NCBI GenBank assembly: GCA_019166125.1
Contig: JAHTBO010000006.1
Location: 124,001-188,000, forward strand
Source: Alcaligenaceae bacterium CGII-47
GTDB lineage: Bacteria > Pseudomonadota > Gammaproteobacteria > Burkholderiales > Burkholderiaceae_B
Direction of reading: 5' to 3'
Length of the DNA stretch: 64,000 nt
The position numbers and the translations under genes were made by a program. The notes beneath the pieces are model-generated. The model worked only from the letters and a program-made list of their open reading frames with translations, ran no database searches and had not been told where the DNA came from. The first letter of the stretch is position 1, and each line of letters begins with the position of its first letter. Positions 25,750 to 34,225 of this stretch are shown here, piece by piece.

Positions 25750-26502
25750 ATGCCAGCACCAGGTACCCAATACTCACTATTTGAATCCGTCGAGGCTATT
25801 CCGGTAGAGGGCAAGGCGCCTGAGTCATTAGGCCGTCGATTCAGTGACTATGTGGTGTACGTGGACGAGAGCGGTGATCACTCGCTCACGAGCATCGATA
25901 AGGATTATCCCATTTTTGTACTTGCTTTCTGCATTTTCCATAAACGACACTATGCAGAAAAAGTCATCCCTGCCATCGAGAAGCTGAAGTTCAACTACTT
26001 TGGCCATGACAGTGTTGTGCTGCATGAAAATGAGATCTGTAAACAGAAGGGAGACTTCGCCTTCCTAACGCATCTCCCGACTCGCAATGCTTTTATGGCA
26101 AGCCTCACTTCGATCATGGAGGCGAGCAACTTCATCTTCATTTCTTGTGTGGTGGATAAGGCTCGCTTGAGTAGAGGGGCGGGAGGGCCTCCCAATCCGT
26201 ATCACATTGCACTAGGTATTTGTCTGGAAGCTTTGCACGGATTTCTGGTAGAGAAGGTGCAGGAGCACGTCAAAACCCATGTGGTCGTTGAGTGCCGGGG
26301 GAGAAAGGAGGATGAAGTTGCGCGCCCCGTAGGCTTGAGCTATCTCCGACCGCAGCAACCGAATCAGGCTTTTGATATCCTGAAGAAAAAATTGTTCTGT
26401 GACGGAGGGCGGGCGTGTGTTGGGCAGGGGTATGAGAACGTGGGACTGATGATTCATCCGCCCAGAAAAGCGAAAAGCCCCGATGAACCCACCGAGGCCT
26501 AG
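25750..26502 (+). CDS. DUF3800 domain protein
   Basis: A 250-residue protein with the DUF3800 hallmark YVDESGDHSL near residue 37, followed by VLAFCIFHKRHYAEKVIPAI, VLHENEI, and the late HVVVECRGRKED (about residue 180). The acidic pairs suggest an RNase H-like nuclease fold; family members are frequent beside restriction and other defence genes, with no settled activity. It lies between the hsdM-hsdS remnant and hsdR and, unlike them, looks intact. The end is Pro/Lys-rich. Confidence 0.85.
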   Translation: MPAPGTQYSLFESVEAIPVEGKAPESLGRRFSDYVVYVDESGDHSLTSIDKDYPIFVLAFCIFHKRHYAEKVIPAIEKLKFNYFGHDSVVLHENEICKQKGDFAFLTHLPTRNAFMASLTSIMEASNFIFISCVVDKARLSRGAGGPPNPYHIALGICLEALHGFLVEKVQEHVKTHVVVECRGRKEDEVARPVGLSYLRPQQPNQAFDILKKKLFCDGGRACVGQGYENVGLMIHPPRKAKSPDEPTEA

Positions 26503-26589
26503 ACGCCGACCGGGAACCCCCAATGCACTTAAGCCTAGTTTAGCTCAAAGCGCTATGAAGTGTTATAGAAAATACGACTAGGGAGCCGC

Positions 26590-27186
26590 ATGACCGAACA
26601 CCAACTCGAACAAGACGTCCTGGGCTGGTTGGCTGAGACGAAGGCTATACACCTCACTACGGCCCGGATATCGCCTTCGATGGCCCCGACACGCAGCGCG
26701 CTGATTACCGCCAGGTCATACTCCCATTTCGCCTGTGTGAGACCATTGGACGACTGAATTCCGATGTTCCGACGGTTGCCCGTGAGAACGCACTAGCCCA
26801 GGTTATCAGCCTTGGTATCCCAGCCTTGCTTTCCGCCAATCATGCCTTCCATAGGTTGTTGGTAGGCGGGGTACCCGTTGAGTATCAAAAGGACGGTGAG
26901 ACTCGGGGTGACCTAGTGCGTCTCATTGATTAGTCCGATATTTCTAAAAATGAATTCTGGACGGTCAATCAGTTCACCATTAAGGGGGCGCATCATACAC
27001 GCCGTCCTGACATCATCCTGTTTATCAATGGCTTGCCACTGGTTCTCATCGAGCTTAAAAACCCTGCCGATGAGGCTGCGGATATCTGGAAGGCCTACGA
27101 GCAGATCCAGACCTATAAGGAACAGATTGCTGACGTCTTTCAGTACAACGAGGTGCTGGTTATCTCCGATGGCTCAGAGGCCCTTG
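26590..27186 (+). pseudogene. hsdR remnant (type I restriction subunit, N-terminal part)
   Basis: Starts as MTEHQLEQDVLGWLAE, then a frameshift near 26638-26641 moves homology to the next frame (EGYTPHYGPDIAFDGPD, DYRQVILPFRLCE, VPVEYQKDGETRGDLVRLID). A TAG at 26931-26933 replaces the Trp expected after LID. The frame goes on with EFWTVNQFTIKGAHHTRRPD and the nuclease core LPLVLIELKNPADEAADIWK, which holds the E-x-K active-site residues, and ends near DGSEA. Motor and C-terminal domains are gone. The gene therefore carries three separate lesions and cannot restrict. Confidence 0.88.
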
Positions 27187-27370
27187 ACTCATCTGGAAGA
27201 AGGTCGCGCTGCTCCGTGCCTACTGCATAGCGGAGCTTCCCTTGAGTGACATAGACGATTTCTTCGTTGTTCGCATGGCTGTGTGGTGGCGGGACATTCG
27301 CACCCGGCATAAACGCAGCTAAGAAAATGTCGGCGCTACCGATCCGTACGCTCGATTTTTCCACAAGCAA
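27187..27370 (-). pseudogene. cupin-domain protein, 3'-truncated
   Basis: On the minus strand the frame reads VEKSSVRIGSADIFLAAFMP, then a cupin metal-binding motif (PPPHSHANNEEIVYVTQGKLRY) and stops matching after GTEQRDL, where it meets hsdR sequence. Only the first part of the barrel is present. The 5' end overlaps the last 35 bp of the CHRD-like gene upstream, suggesting an old operon. The exact junction (27180-27200) is uncertain. Confidence 0.5.
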
Positions 27371-27989
27371 TAGGTAGCGTAACCTGGGCTGGGATGGGCC
27401 CGAGCGACTGTACTGTAGGGGGCAGATTGGTCTCGGCAGCGACGCCGTGGATCAATAGAACGCGCTTGTCCAGATCTAGCGCCTGACCATCAAAGGCTTT
27501 GGTAAACGCCGCGGATAATGCTTTGACAGACACGACTTGGTGGTAATGATACGTGCCACTCGTTGATGCCATGGGATATTTCCCGTGGGCGACATCCATC
27601 GCTGCCGGCATCTTGTCAAAAGGCACCATCGTGACACCTGAGGCAGGCTCCGTCTCGATGAGGTCGACGTAACCATCAGCATTGATATCTGCTGCCGGCG
27701 TTGCACAATCTGCCGCCATGCGCCCCTGTAATCCGTGAAAATGCTGCCAATGTGTAATGTTGGGCGGGGCGCCTTCGACCTTAATATCGATGGTGAGTTG
27801 GTCGCCCTGGATGTCGAAGGTGGCATTGCCGCTCGTTGAAAAATCGATCGCGGCGGCGTTCATCGATTGCAAGGCTGCTGTATAAGAATGGTTGGGGGCG
27901 GTTTCTGTGGCGGCTTGGGCCCAGATTGGAGCGCCCAAAGGCCCCACGGCTAATATTGCAGCCATAAGTAGTGATGGTTTAAGTTTCAT
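27336..27989 (-). CDS. exported CHRD-like domain protein
   Basis: A 217-residue protein with a signal peptide (LLMAAILAVGPLGAPIWAQA, cleavage near residue 26). The rest is a His-rich beta fold: THWQHFHGLQGRMAADC, an Asp-rich loop INADGYVDLIE, SGTYHYHQVVSVKAL, LDLDKRVLLIHGV, and Cys near the end (LPIACGKIE). This matches CHRD-type or related exported proteins, some of which bind metals or superoxide; the histidines and the DxDxD-like loop suggest metal binding, which is inference. Start ATG 27989. The stop lies inside the cupin fragment. Confidence 0.65.
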   Translation of the reverse strand: MKLKPSLLMAAILAVGPLGAPIWAQAATETAPNHSYTAALQSMNAAAIDFSTSGNATFDIQGDQLTIDIKVEGAPPNITHWQHFHGLQGRMAADCATPAADINADGYVDLIETEPASGVTMVPFDKMPAAMDVAHGKYPMASTSGTYHYHQVVSVKALSAAFTKAFDGQALDLDKRVLLIHGVAAETNLPPTVQSLGPIPAQVTLPIACGKIERTDR

Positions 27990-28367
27990 GGCGTGAGTCC
28001 TTATTTAAGTTCTCCAGCCGCTCAAAATGCTGTTGGAGGAGATCCTAGGTCGAAGTAGGTATGGATCGCTTCAATCTTAAAGCTTAGGGCGTCTTCAATC
28101 AGTTTTACTTATGTTGATGTTGTGGGTATAGGGCGTGGATAGTGATCGCTAGTCCGCAGTGCGCAATATCCGTAACCGATCGCCATGAGAAAAATATGGC
28201 ATGCTATGCGGTTAGCGCCAATTGCCATAGTGCTTGTGTTTGATCGGCGGTGTGCCAGCATTTTGTCCGCCGACGGACGCGCAACGGCCGTTTTGCGTAC
28301 AGCATATTGCGGGCTTCGATGATGGGTCAAAGTCCATGGGGCAACAGTCCGATCTGGTGGCCGCAAT
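27990..28367. other. intergenic stretch without a supported gene
   Basis: 378 bp between two minus-strand genes. Short frames exist on both strands, but none shows a domain, a ribosome site or codon use like the neighbours. The stretch near 28230-28330 might be an old insertion fragment, but I could not identify it. Confidence 0.4.
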
Positions 28368-29051
28368 CTAGAAGGCTGGATGGATGCTTAGCGCAAGCAT
28401 GGCCGATAATTGGCATAGTGGCCTGCCGCTGCACTGGTGCAAGGCATTGAAAGCGTCTTGCACGGTTTGCAGGTCGCGTTGGCTTGAGGGTTCTTTGGTA
28501 ATGATGCCTGCCGTCACCAGGCGCGCGACCACATGACTGGTCAATAAGAAGGTGTCCTTACCGACCAGGCGCAGGAATCCGGCCCCCGAGCGTCCACCCA
28601 GGTGGGCACCATCTTTGGCGAGGACGCGCCACAAGCCGACAATATCGACGACCGGCCAAGCGGCAATGAATGCACCGAAACTGTCGCCTTGCGTCTGGCT
28701 GACATTTAAAATGAACTGGGCATTTTTGGGGATGGTTCGCAATTTGGCGAGGTGGCGGATAATACGTTCATTTTGCATGTGGCCCGCCAGGTCTGCGTCA
28801 CTGAGCAAGGCCATGGCCTCGGGCACAAAACCCGAAAACGCTTCCTCGAAAGCAGGCCATTTGGCGTCAATCACGGAATGCCGCATGCCGGCTTGAAATA
28901 TCCGCTGCGTCATGGCAGAGAGGTAGCGGTCATTGCCCTTGTGCTTCAATTCATCAGGTGCCAATGCCTGAGGCAGGAAGGCCTCCATCGCTTCGTCAGA
29001 ATCAAAGCGCTTGCGTACTGTGTCGTGAAGCCACTGATACGTTAAATTCAC
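28368..29051 (-). CDS. DNA-3-methyladenine glycosylase I-like protein
   Basis: A 227-residue protein of the methyladenine glycosylase family, which removes alkylated bases from DNA. Supporting stretches are DRYLSAMTQRIFQAGMRHSVIDAKWPAFEEAFSGF (helices around the base-binding pocket), NERIIRHLAKLRTIPKNAQFI and LLTSHVVARLVTAGII. It lacks the C-terminal His/Cys zinc cluster of E. coli Tag, as do many relatives of this shorter branch. Located 26 bp downstream of the MFS gene on the same strand, possibly co-transcribed. Confidence 0.8.
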   Translation of the reverse strand: MNLTYQWLHDTVRKRFDSDEAMEAFLPQALAPDELKHKGNDRYLSAMTQRIFQAGMRHSVIDAKWPAFEEAFSGFVPEAMALLSDADLAGHMQNERIIRHLAKLRTIPKNAQFILNVSQTQGDSFGAFIAAWPVVDIVGLWRVLAKDGAHLGGRSGAGFLRLVGKDTFLLTSHVVARLVTAGIITKEPSSQRDLQTVQDAFNALHQCSGRPLCQLSAMLALSIHPAF

Positions 29052-29077
29052 TGTTATTCCTTTCGATCATCAATTGG

Positions 29078-30277
29078 TCAGACCCGTTGGATCCGCTTGT
29101 CGACCACTAGCGGAATAGTGATCAGCACAAGCGTCGCCCCAACGCCTATGGCGGAAGTCAGCCACAAAGATTTTATTCCGAACTCATCAAGGCACATCCC
29201 AAAGAGCCACGGTGCGAGTGCCTGGGCGATCCGTGCTGGAACCATGAGCACGCCTTGAAGGTGCCCATATCCGTTGGGTCCGAATATCACCAAAGGCAGC
29301 GTTCCCTTGGCGATGGTCAGAATGCCGTTTCCCGCACCATGCAGGATCCCAAAAGCTGCGGCCGCTGGAGCGCCGATGATGCCAAATAGCAGTGCGCCGA
29401 TCGGATGCAGTGAGGCGGCAATGCGTGCAGATACAATTGGATGGATTTTACGCAGCAGGCTGAACTCTAATAGCCGCGCCGCCACTTGGGCGGGCCCAAT
29501 CAGCGCACCGACCATAACGGCAGTAGCCAATGTTGCTCCGCCAGCCTGTAGCAATCTTGGCAGATGCGCAGCCATTGCGGTGCTGATGAACCACGTGGCG
29601 GCAAACACAAAAGCCAGTGCGTACGATGCCCGACGGTGGAGATTTCCGGTATCAGAGGCTGGCTTTTCAATCGGATATTGTGGCAGAGGCGTCGCTTCAG
29701 CCGTCTGCGCTGCCAGTCGCGTGGGCAGGCTCAGGTTCAATGCAAGTCCGAGCGTCAAATGAAGTGCCGACCACGTAAAGCACGCCCCGCGCCAGCCAAT
29801 CTGCGCCTCTAGCAGAGTTGTAAGCGGCCAGCCAACCGTGCTGGCAAATCCCGCAATCAAGGTGATGCCTGTTATGGCACTGCGTGCGCGGTTTCCGTAA
29901 AGAGCGACCAGCGCTGAAAACGCGGCTTCATACAAGCCGCTACCCATCCCGATGCCAATTATCAGCCACGCCAGAAATAGTCCGATCGGGCCTTGAACAA
30001 GTCCCAATGCCGCCAGCCCGAGTGCAAAGATAATACTGGTAAAAACCAGTACCAGTCGCCCACCTGTATGATCGATCAAGCGCCCTGCATGCGGTCCGAT
30101 CAGAGCAGAAACCATCAGCGCTGCGCTAAATGCGGCGAAGACTGTGGGGGTGGGTACGCCAAGGTCCTTCGCCATCGGCTCGGCGAGCATCGCGGGCAGG
30201 TAATACGTTGATCCCCAAGCTAGAGTTTGAGCAATGCCTAATCTAGAGATAACGGCTACATTCGGCTCGGCGGCCAT
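29078..30277 (-). CDS. MFS transporter
   Basis: A 399-residue major facilitator with 12 predicted helices. The loop between helices 2 and 3 reads GPHAGRLIDHTGGR, the MFS signature shape, and the two halves are separated by a hydrophilic linker around residue 200 (TAEATPLPQYPIEK). Substrate cannot be inferred. It may form an operon with the glycosylase gene downstream and is separated by 37 bp from the diguanylate cyclase upstream. Confidence 0.88.
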   Translation of the reverse strand: MAAEPNVAVISRLGIAQTLAWGSTYYLPAMLAEPMAKDLGVPTPTVFAAFSAALMVSALIGPHAGRLIDHTGGRLVLVFTSIIFALGLAALGLVQGPIGLFLAWLIIGIGMGSGLYEAAFSALVALYGNRARSAITGITLIAGFASTVGWPLTTLLEAQIGWRGACFTWSALHLTLGLALNLSLPTRLAAQTAEATPLPQYPIEKPASDTGNLHRRASYALAFVFAATWFISTAMAAHLPRLLQAGGATLATAVMVGALIGPAQVAARLLEFSLLRKIHPIVSARIAASLHPIGALLFGIIGAPAAAAFGILHGAGNGILTIAKGTLPLVIFGPNGYGHLQGVLMVPARIAQALAPWLFGMCLDEFGIKSLWLTSAIGVGATLVLITIPLVVDKRIQRV

Positions 30278-30314
30278 TCCTGCCTCGTGACGCTTGATGA
30301 ACGGAAGGATGCTG

Positions 30315-31523
30315 TCAAGTCGCGACTTCTACGCGATTGCGTCCATTGCTTTTGGCGCGATAGAGCGCCTCATCGGCGCGTGCATGCAATGCCTTGGCGG
30401 TGTCGCCGCTTTGCGTGGCCGCCGCGCCCAGGCTGACCGTCAAGCGTAAGCACTGCTTGTTATGTTTGACTTCTAGAAGGGCGATAGTTTGGCGAATTCT
30501 CTCGGCAACAATGGCCGCATCCTCTGCGTCGGCATCCTCGAGGACAATCAGAAACTCTTCTCCGCCGTATCGGCCAAGCTGGTCGTTGCCGCGTAAGATT
30601 TTCTGGATGGCCTGCGCTGCAGCATGTAGTACGGCGTCGCCAGCTTGGTGTCCATAGGTATCGTTGATCGCCTTGAAATGATCCAGGTCAGCCATGATGA
30701 TCGCCAGTGATCGGTGCTCTTGTCGTGCTCGATATAGGCTGGCCCCCATCCAGGTTGTGATCGCACCATGGTTCATCACCCCTGTGAGGCTGTCATGGTC
30801 GGATTTTTTCTGTAGCTTTTGATTGCTGTCCTGGAGCTTTTGATAGAGCAGACTTTTTTCTACAACCAGCGATACCAGACCTGCGGTCTGGATATATATA
30901 TTCTGATGCTGGTTGCTATAGGCATCCTTTTGGCAGCTGGAAAAGAATAGAAATCCAATCGCCTTACCATTTACGACCAGTGGGCAGGTGAGGCTAGAGC
31001 GAATCCCCTCGGCCACGATAAGCTGTGTCGCCACGGATCGAGGGTTTTCAAAAAGGTATTGTTCCAAGTCGTTAAGAATGCGTGGCTCGTTGGTCTCGAT
31101 GATCTGCACGAGACTGCTGTTGGCCATGGTTGCCGAGAACCCACTATGTATCTTGATGCCTGGGTAGTTGGCCCGCGCCCAGCATGAACGTAACATCAGG
31201 CCTGCATCGTCGAGCAGGGCACAGCCAATGCGATCATAGGGGATCAATCGGGTGTAGGACTCATAAATGGAATTCAGGACCTGCTCGACAGACAGGCCTT
31301 GGCCGATGCGGGCCATTACGGTTTGTAGCTTGTCCAGTTCAGCAAAGCGTGACGTTATCCACTTAGCCATGCGTGAGACTTCAATACCCAGCTCACGGGT
31401 TGCGGGCGGCATGTCGACAACAGCTATTGAAGGCCCAGCGTAATTTCCCGTACGAATTGCCTTTATTTCCTGCACGCAGGCATCCAGGCTGTCTTGCACC
31501 GCTTGCTTCATATCTAACCTCAA
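30315..31523 (-). CDS. GAF-GGDEF diguanylate cyclase
   Basis: A 402-residue soluble c-di-GMP synthase. Residues about 60-215 form a GAF-type sensor (LIPYDRIGCALLDDAG, SSLTCPLVVNGKAIGFLFFS), followed by a short coiled linker and a GGDEF domain with active site GGEEF and the inhibitory RxxD site (RGND) five residues before it. The catalytic output therefore looks active and product-inhibited. The sensed signal is unknown. Confidence 0.92.
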   Translation of the reverse strand: MRLDMKQAVQDSLDACVQEIKAIRTGNYAGPSIAVVDMPPATRELGIEVSRMAKWITSRFAELDKLQTVMARIGQGLSVEQVLNSIYESYTRLIPYDRIGCALLDDAGLMLRSCWARANYPGIKIHSGFSATMANSSLVQIIETNEPRILNDLEQYLFENPRSVATQLIVAEGIRSSLTCPLVVNGKAIGFLFFSSCQKDAYSNQHQNIYIQTAGLVSLVVEKSLLYQKLQDSNQKLQKKSDHDSLTGVMNHGAITTWMGASLYRARQEHRSLAIIMADLDHFKAINDTYGHQAGDAVLHAAAQAIQKILRGNDQLGRYGGEEFLIVLEDADAEDAAIVAERIRQTIALLEVKHNKQCLRLTVSLGAAATQSGDTAKALHARADEALYRAKSNGRNRVEVAT

Positions 31524-31691
31524 AAATAGCCCACTCCCAACGGGGATTTACGACTATATCGGATTTCTGACGAAACGTGTCTGATTAAGATTAAGGGATA
31601 GCGGATCAGAATACTGAAATGCTGCCTGAGGCAGCAAGCCACAGGAACAAATTAAATAGGTAAAATAGCGCTCATTTCATCTATTTATAGG

Positions 31692-31714
31692 CAATATATT
31701 ACTCAATATTATTG
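31692..31714. promoter_or_regulatory. inverted repeat upstream of the second hipB
   Basis: CAATA and TATTG arms separated by 13 bp in a very AT-rich stretch, 45 bp before the hipB start. A separate perfect hairpin GCTGCC-TGA-GGCAGC lies at 31621-31635 in the same divergent gap. Either could be an operator; neither has a T tract. Confidence 0.3.
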
Positions 31715-31758
31715 GCTTCAGAATGATGGATGTACGATAATTGCAATCCGCCCAATAA

Positions 31759-32106
31759 GTGAACAAGATCATGCCTATTCCATCCCCTGTGCCCTATGAG
31801 GTCAGCCGAGCCTTGCTTACGCTCGGCGAGCGGATTCAGGTCGCACGCCTGAGGCGAAACCTTACCCAGGCCGAGCTCGCCGCAGCTTGCGGTATCTCGC
31901 GTCGAACGCTGTACGGGATCGAGAACGGCCAGGCCGGTATTGCAGTGGGCCATGTTTATGCCGCGCTGTGGGCCCTTGGGCTGCTCGGCTCAGTTGCGGG
32001 CGTAGCCGATCCGGACGCCGATGGTCATGGCAAGATTCTGGAGGCAGGTCGGCGGGCCAAGCGTGCCCGCCGACCCAGGGTGCCCCTTGATAGCAATGAT
32101 TTTTAG
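31759..32106 (+). CDS. HipB-like XRE-family antitoxin (second copy)
   Basis: A 115-residue protein with a clear helix-turn-helix (LGERIQVARLRRNLTQAELA, then GISRRTLYGIENGQAGIAVG). The C-terminal tail is basic (RRAKRARRPRVP). The start is GTG 31759 or ATG 31771. It precedes hipA by 12 bp. It shares the fold but little sequence with the first hipB, so the two modules are not recent duplicates. Confidence 0.88.
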   Translation: MNKIMPIPSPVPYEVSRALLTLGERIQVARLRRNLTQAELAAACGISRRTLYGIENGQAGIAVGHVYAALWALGLLGSVAGVADPDADGHGKILEAGRRAKRARRPRVPLDSNDF

Positions 32107-32118
32107 GGGAAAACTGCT

Positions 32119-33393
32119 GTGAAGACCGCTGATCAGTTTTGCTATGTCTATATTCAGTTGCCGGGGACATCCGAGTGGGTGACCTGCGCATCCCTTCGGG
32201 TGCGTGAGCTGGCCTCAGGCATGTTTGAGGGGACATTTACCTATGGCAAGCGCTACCTCGCACGTCACAACGTCGTGGCCTTGGATCCCTTTCGCTTGCC
32301 CCTAAGCGAGCACCCACACAAAATCACCAAGCTCAAGGGCATCCCGGGCGCGGTGCGTGATGCCGGCCCCGATTACTGGGGACGACGCGTCATCCAGGCA
32401 AAGCTCGAGCGCCCGGAGGCTACACTACAGGAGGTGGATTACTTGCTGAATGGCCCGGATGATGGTGCTGGCAATCTGCGCTTTGGCCTGACGGTAGAGC
32501 CGCCAGGCCCACCTCGACCCTTTAACCGCACGTATCAGCTAGAAGCGCTTATCGAGGCGGCTCAGACGCTGGAGGCGGATGGTCGCCTGCCTCATGAGGT
32601 GTTGGAGGGGCTGGATCCGGGGACGAGCATGGGCGGGGCACGACCCAAGGTTGCGATTGAGGATGACAATAAAATCTGGTTGGCGAAGCTGCCCGAGCGG
32701 CAAGATCGCCACAATATGCAGCGCATTGAATATGCGACGCTGGAATTAGCCCGTGCGGCGGGTTTGCAGGTTTGTCATACACGCCTGGAAAAGGTCTCTG
32801 GGCGCGATGTCCTGATGCTACAGCGCTTTGATCGGGAATGGAATCCTGATACCCAGTCCTATGACCGCTACGGTATTGTTTCGGCGCTTACTGTGCTGGA
32901 TGCCGAGGATGGCCACTATGGACGTGATAAATGGTCGTATCTTCTGTTCGCTGATGAGCTCAGGCGTTGGTCGGTCAGGCCCAACGAGGACCGCCAGGAG
33001 TTGTTTCGCCGTATGGCCTTCAACGCGATGGTGACGAACAATGATGACCATCTGCGTAATCATGCCTTGCTGCGTACGTCGATGGGATGGCGGCTGTCGC
33101 CTGCCTACGATATTGTGCCCGTAGCGCTGGTGTCACAAGAGCGGCGTGACTTGTCGCTTGATGTGGGCCGTTACGGACGCACGGCGAGTATCTATAACTT
33201 ATTGTCCGCATGTGGCGTTTTTGGCTTGTCACGTGAACAAGCCAGGGCGCAGATCGACGCCATGCTGCAGGTGGTGCAGCATTGGCGGGCGCATTTTGCC
33301 ACGCTTGCACTCGAGCCGCGTAGCCTGGATATGCTCGAAGGGGCGATTCTTTCGCCAAGTTTTTTTCGCGAAGACCCGCCCGAACGGGTCTAG
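32119..33393 (+). CDS. HipA-family serine/threonine kinase toxin (second copy)
   Basis: A 424-residue HipA-type kinase. In order: N-terminal subdomain with GPDYWGRRVIQ, the loop DPGTSMGGARPKVAIED, IWLAKLPERQD with the ATP lysine, IEYATLELARAAGL, MLQRFDREW, the catalytic TNNDDHLRNHALL segment, and LSPAYDIVP with the metal Asp. All kinase elements are present. GTG start with AGGGGAAA upstream. It differs from the first HipA throughout, including the region that selects the tRNA synthetase target in known HipA proteins, so targets may differ. Confidence 0.9.
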   Translation: MKTADQFCYVYIQLPGTSEWVTCASLRVRELASGMFEGTFTYGKRYLARHNVVALDPFRLPLSEHPHKITKLKGIPGAVRDAGPDYWGRRVIQAKLERPEATLQEVDYLLNGPDDGAGNLRFGLTVEPPGPPRPFNRTYQLEALIEAAQTLEADGRLPHEVLEGLDPGTSMGGARPKVAIEDDNKIWLAKLPERQDRHNMQRIEYATLELARAAGLQVCHTRLEKVSGRDVLMLQRFDREWNPDTQSYDRYGIVSALTVLDAEDGHYGRDKWSYLLFADELRRWSVRPNEDRQELFRRMAFNAMVTNNDDHLRNHALLRTSMGWRLSPAYDIVPVALVSQERRDLSLDVGRYGRTASIYNLLSACGVFGLSREQARAQIDAMLQVVQHWRAHFATLALEPRSLDMLEGAILSPSFFREDPPERV

Positions 33394-33414
33394 CCAAGCG
33401 CGGCGCGGGCGACC

Positions 33415-34200
33415 TCAGACGTTGGGGATCAGGCCGCCGTCCACACGAATTACTGATCCGGTCAGGTAGGATGCCTGCTGACTGGCCAGGAACGTGGCGA
33501 CGGCACCGTATTCCTCGGGTTTCCCATAGCGCTTCAGAGGAATCGTTCCGACACTTTCCTGTACGACGCTCTCGTAGCTGCGGCTTTCGCGGCCGGCCTT
33601 GGCCTCATCCAGCGCGACAATGCGTTGTGTCGCAATACGACCGGGGATGATCACATTGCTGGTGACGCCGTGCTCTCCTACCTCGCGCGACAGGGTTTTG
33701 GACCACCCCACCAAGGTGCTACGCAGCGCATTGGACAGGCCCAGGTTGGGAATAGGGATCACGACACCGGATGAGGCACTGGTAATAATACGTCCCCAGC
33801 CCTGTGTCTTCATGTGGCCCAATACCAGATCGGTCATCGTGACTACCGATAGCACCATGGCGGAAAAGTGGTGCTCCCAGACACTTCGGTCAATGTTCTG
33901 TATGAGGCTAGGTGGTGGACCACCTGTGTTATTGAACAAGATATCAACTGGCCCAACCGTTGATACGAGTGCCTCGTGCCATTGGGTAAACGAATCGATA
34001 TCTGCCAGATCCCAAACCTGGGCGATGGCTTTTCCACCCGCCTGTTCAATGGCCTCACATGTCTGTTGTACCGAGTCCGGATTGACATCGCAGGCGATAA
34101 CCGTCGCGCCTTCGGCTGCCAGGGCACGGGCAACGGCACCGCCCAGCCCCCCGCCTGCACCATGCACCAGGGCAATGCGCTTCTTTAAACCTAAATCCAT
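33415..34200 (-). CDS. SDR-family oxidoreductase lacking the usual Tyr-Lys pair
   Basis: A 261-residue short-chain dehydrogenase with the Rossmann start VHGAGGGLGGAVA, NAD(P) acidic strand VIACDVN, and the unusual NNTGGPPPS in place of NNAG. The active-site serine region is SASSG, but where YxxxK is expected the sequence reads LSNALR. The same replacement is known in a whole SDR subgroup with the TGGPPP motif, so this is a subfamily feature and not damage; the catalytic mode is unclear. It sits 25 bp downstream of nadX and is probably co-transcribed from the LysR-controlled promoter. Confidence 0.88.
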   Translation of the reverse strand: MDLGLKKRIALVHGAGGGLGGAVARALAAEGATVIACDVNPDSVQQTCEAIEQAGGKAIAQVWDLADIDSFTQWHEALVSTVGPVDILFNNTGGPPPSLIQNIDRSVWEHHFSAMVLSVVTMTDLVLGHMKTQGWGRIITSASSGVVIPIPNLGLSNALRSTLVGWSKTLSREVGEHGVTSNVIIPGRIATQRIVALDEAKAGRESRSYESVVQESVGTIPLKRYGKPEEYGAVATFLASQQASYLTGSVIRVDGGLIPNV

Positions 34201-34225
34201 GACGCCACCTCCTTACTTGAACGAA

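Noticed and set aside
28109-28366. An 85-codon minus-strand frame in the gap before the glycosylase gene
   Set aside because: No family likeness, no ribosome site, basic and low-complexity composition; kept as unexplained intergenic DNA.
33373-33390. GACCCG/CGGGTC hairpin at the end of the second hipA as a terminator
   Set aside because: A perfect stem but inside the coding end, and no T tract on either side in the right orientation.
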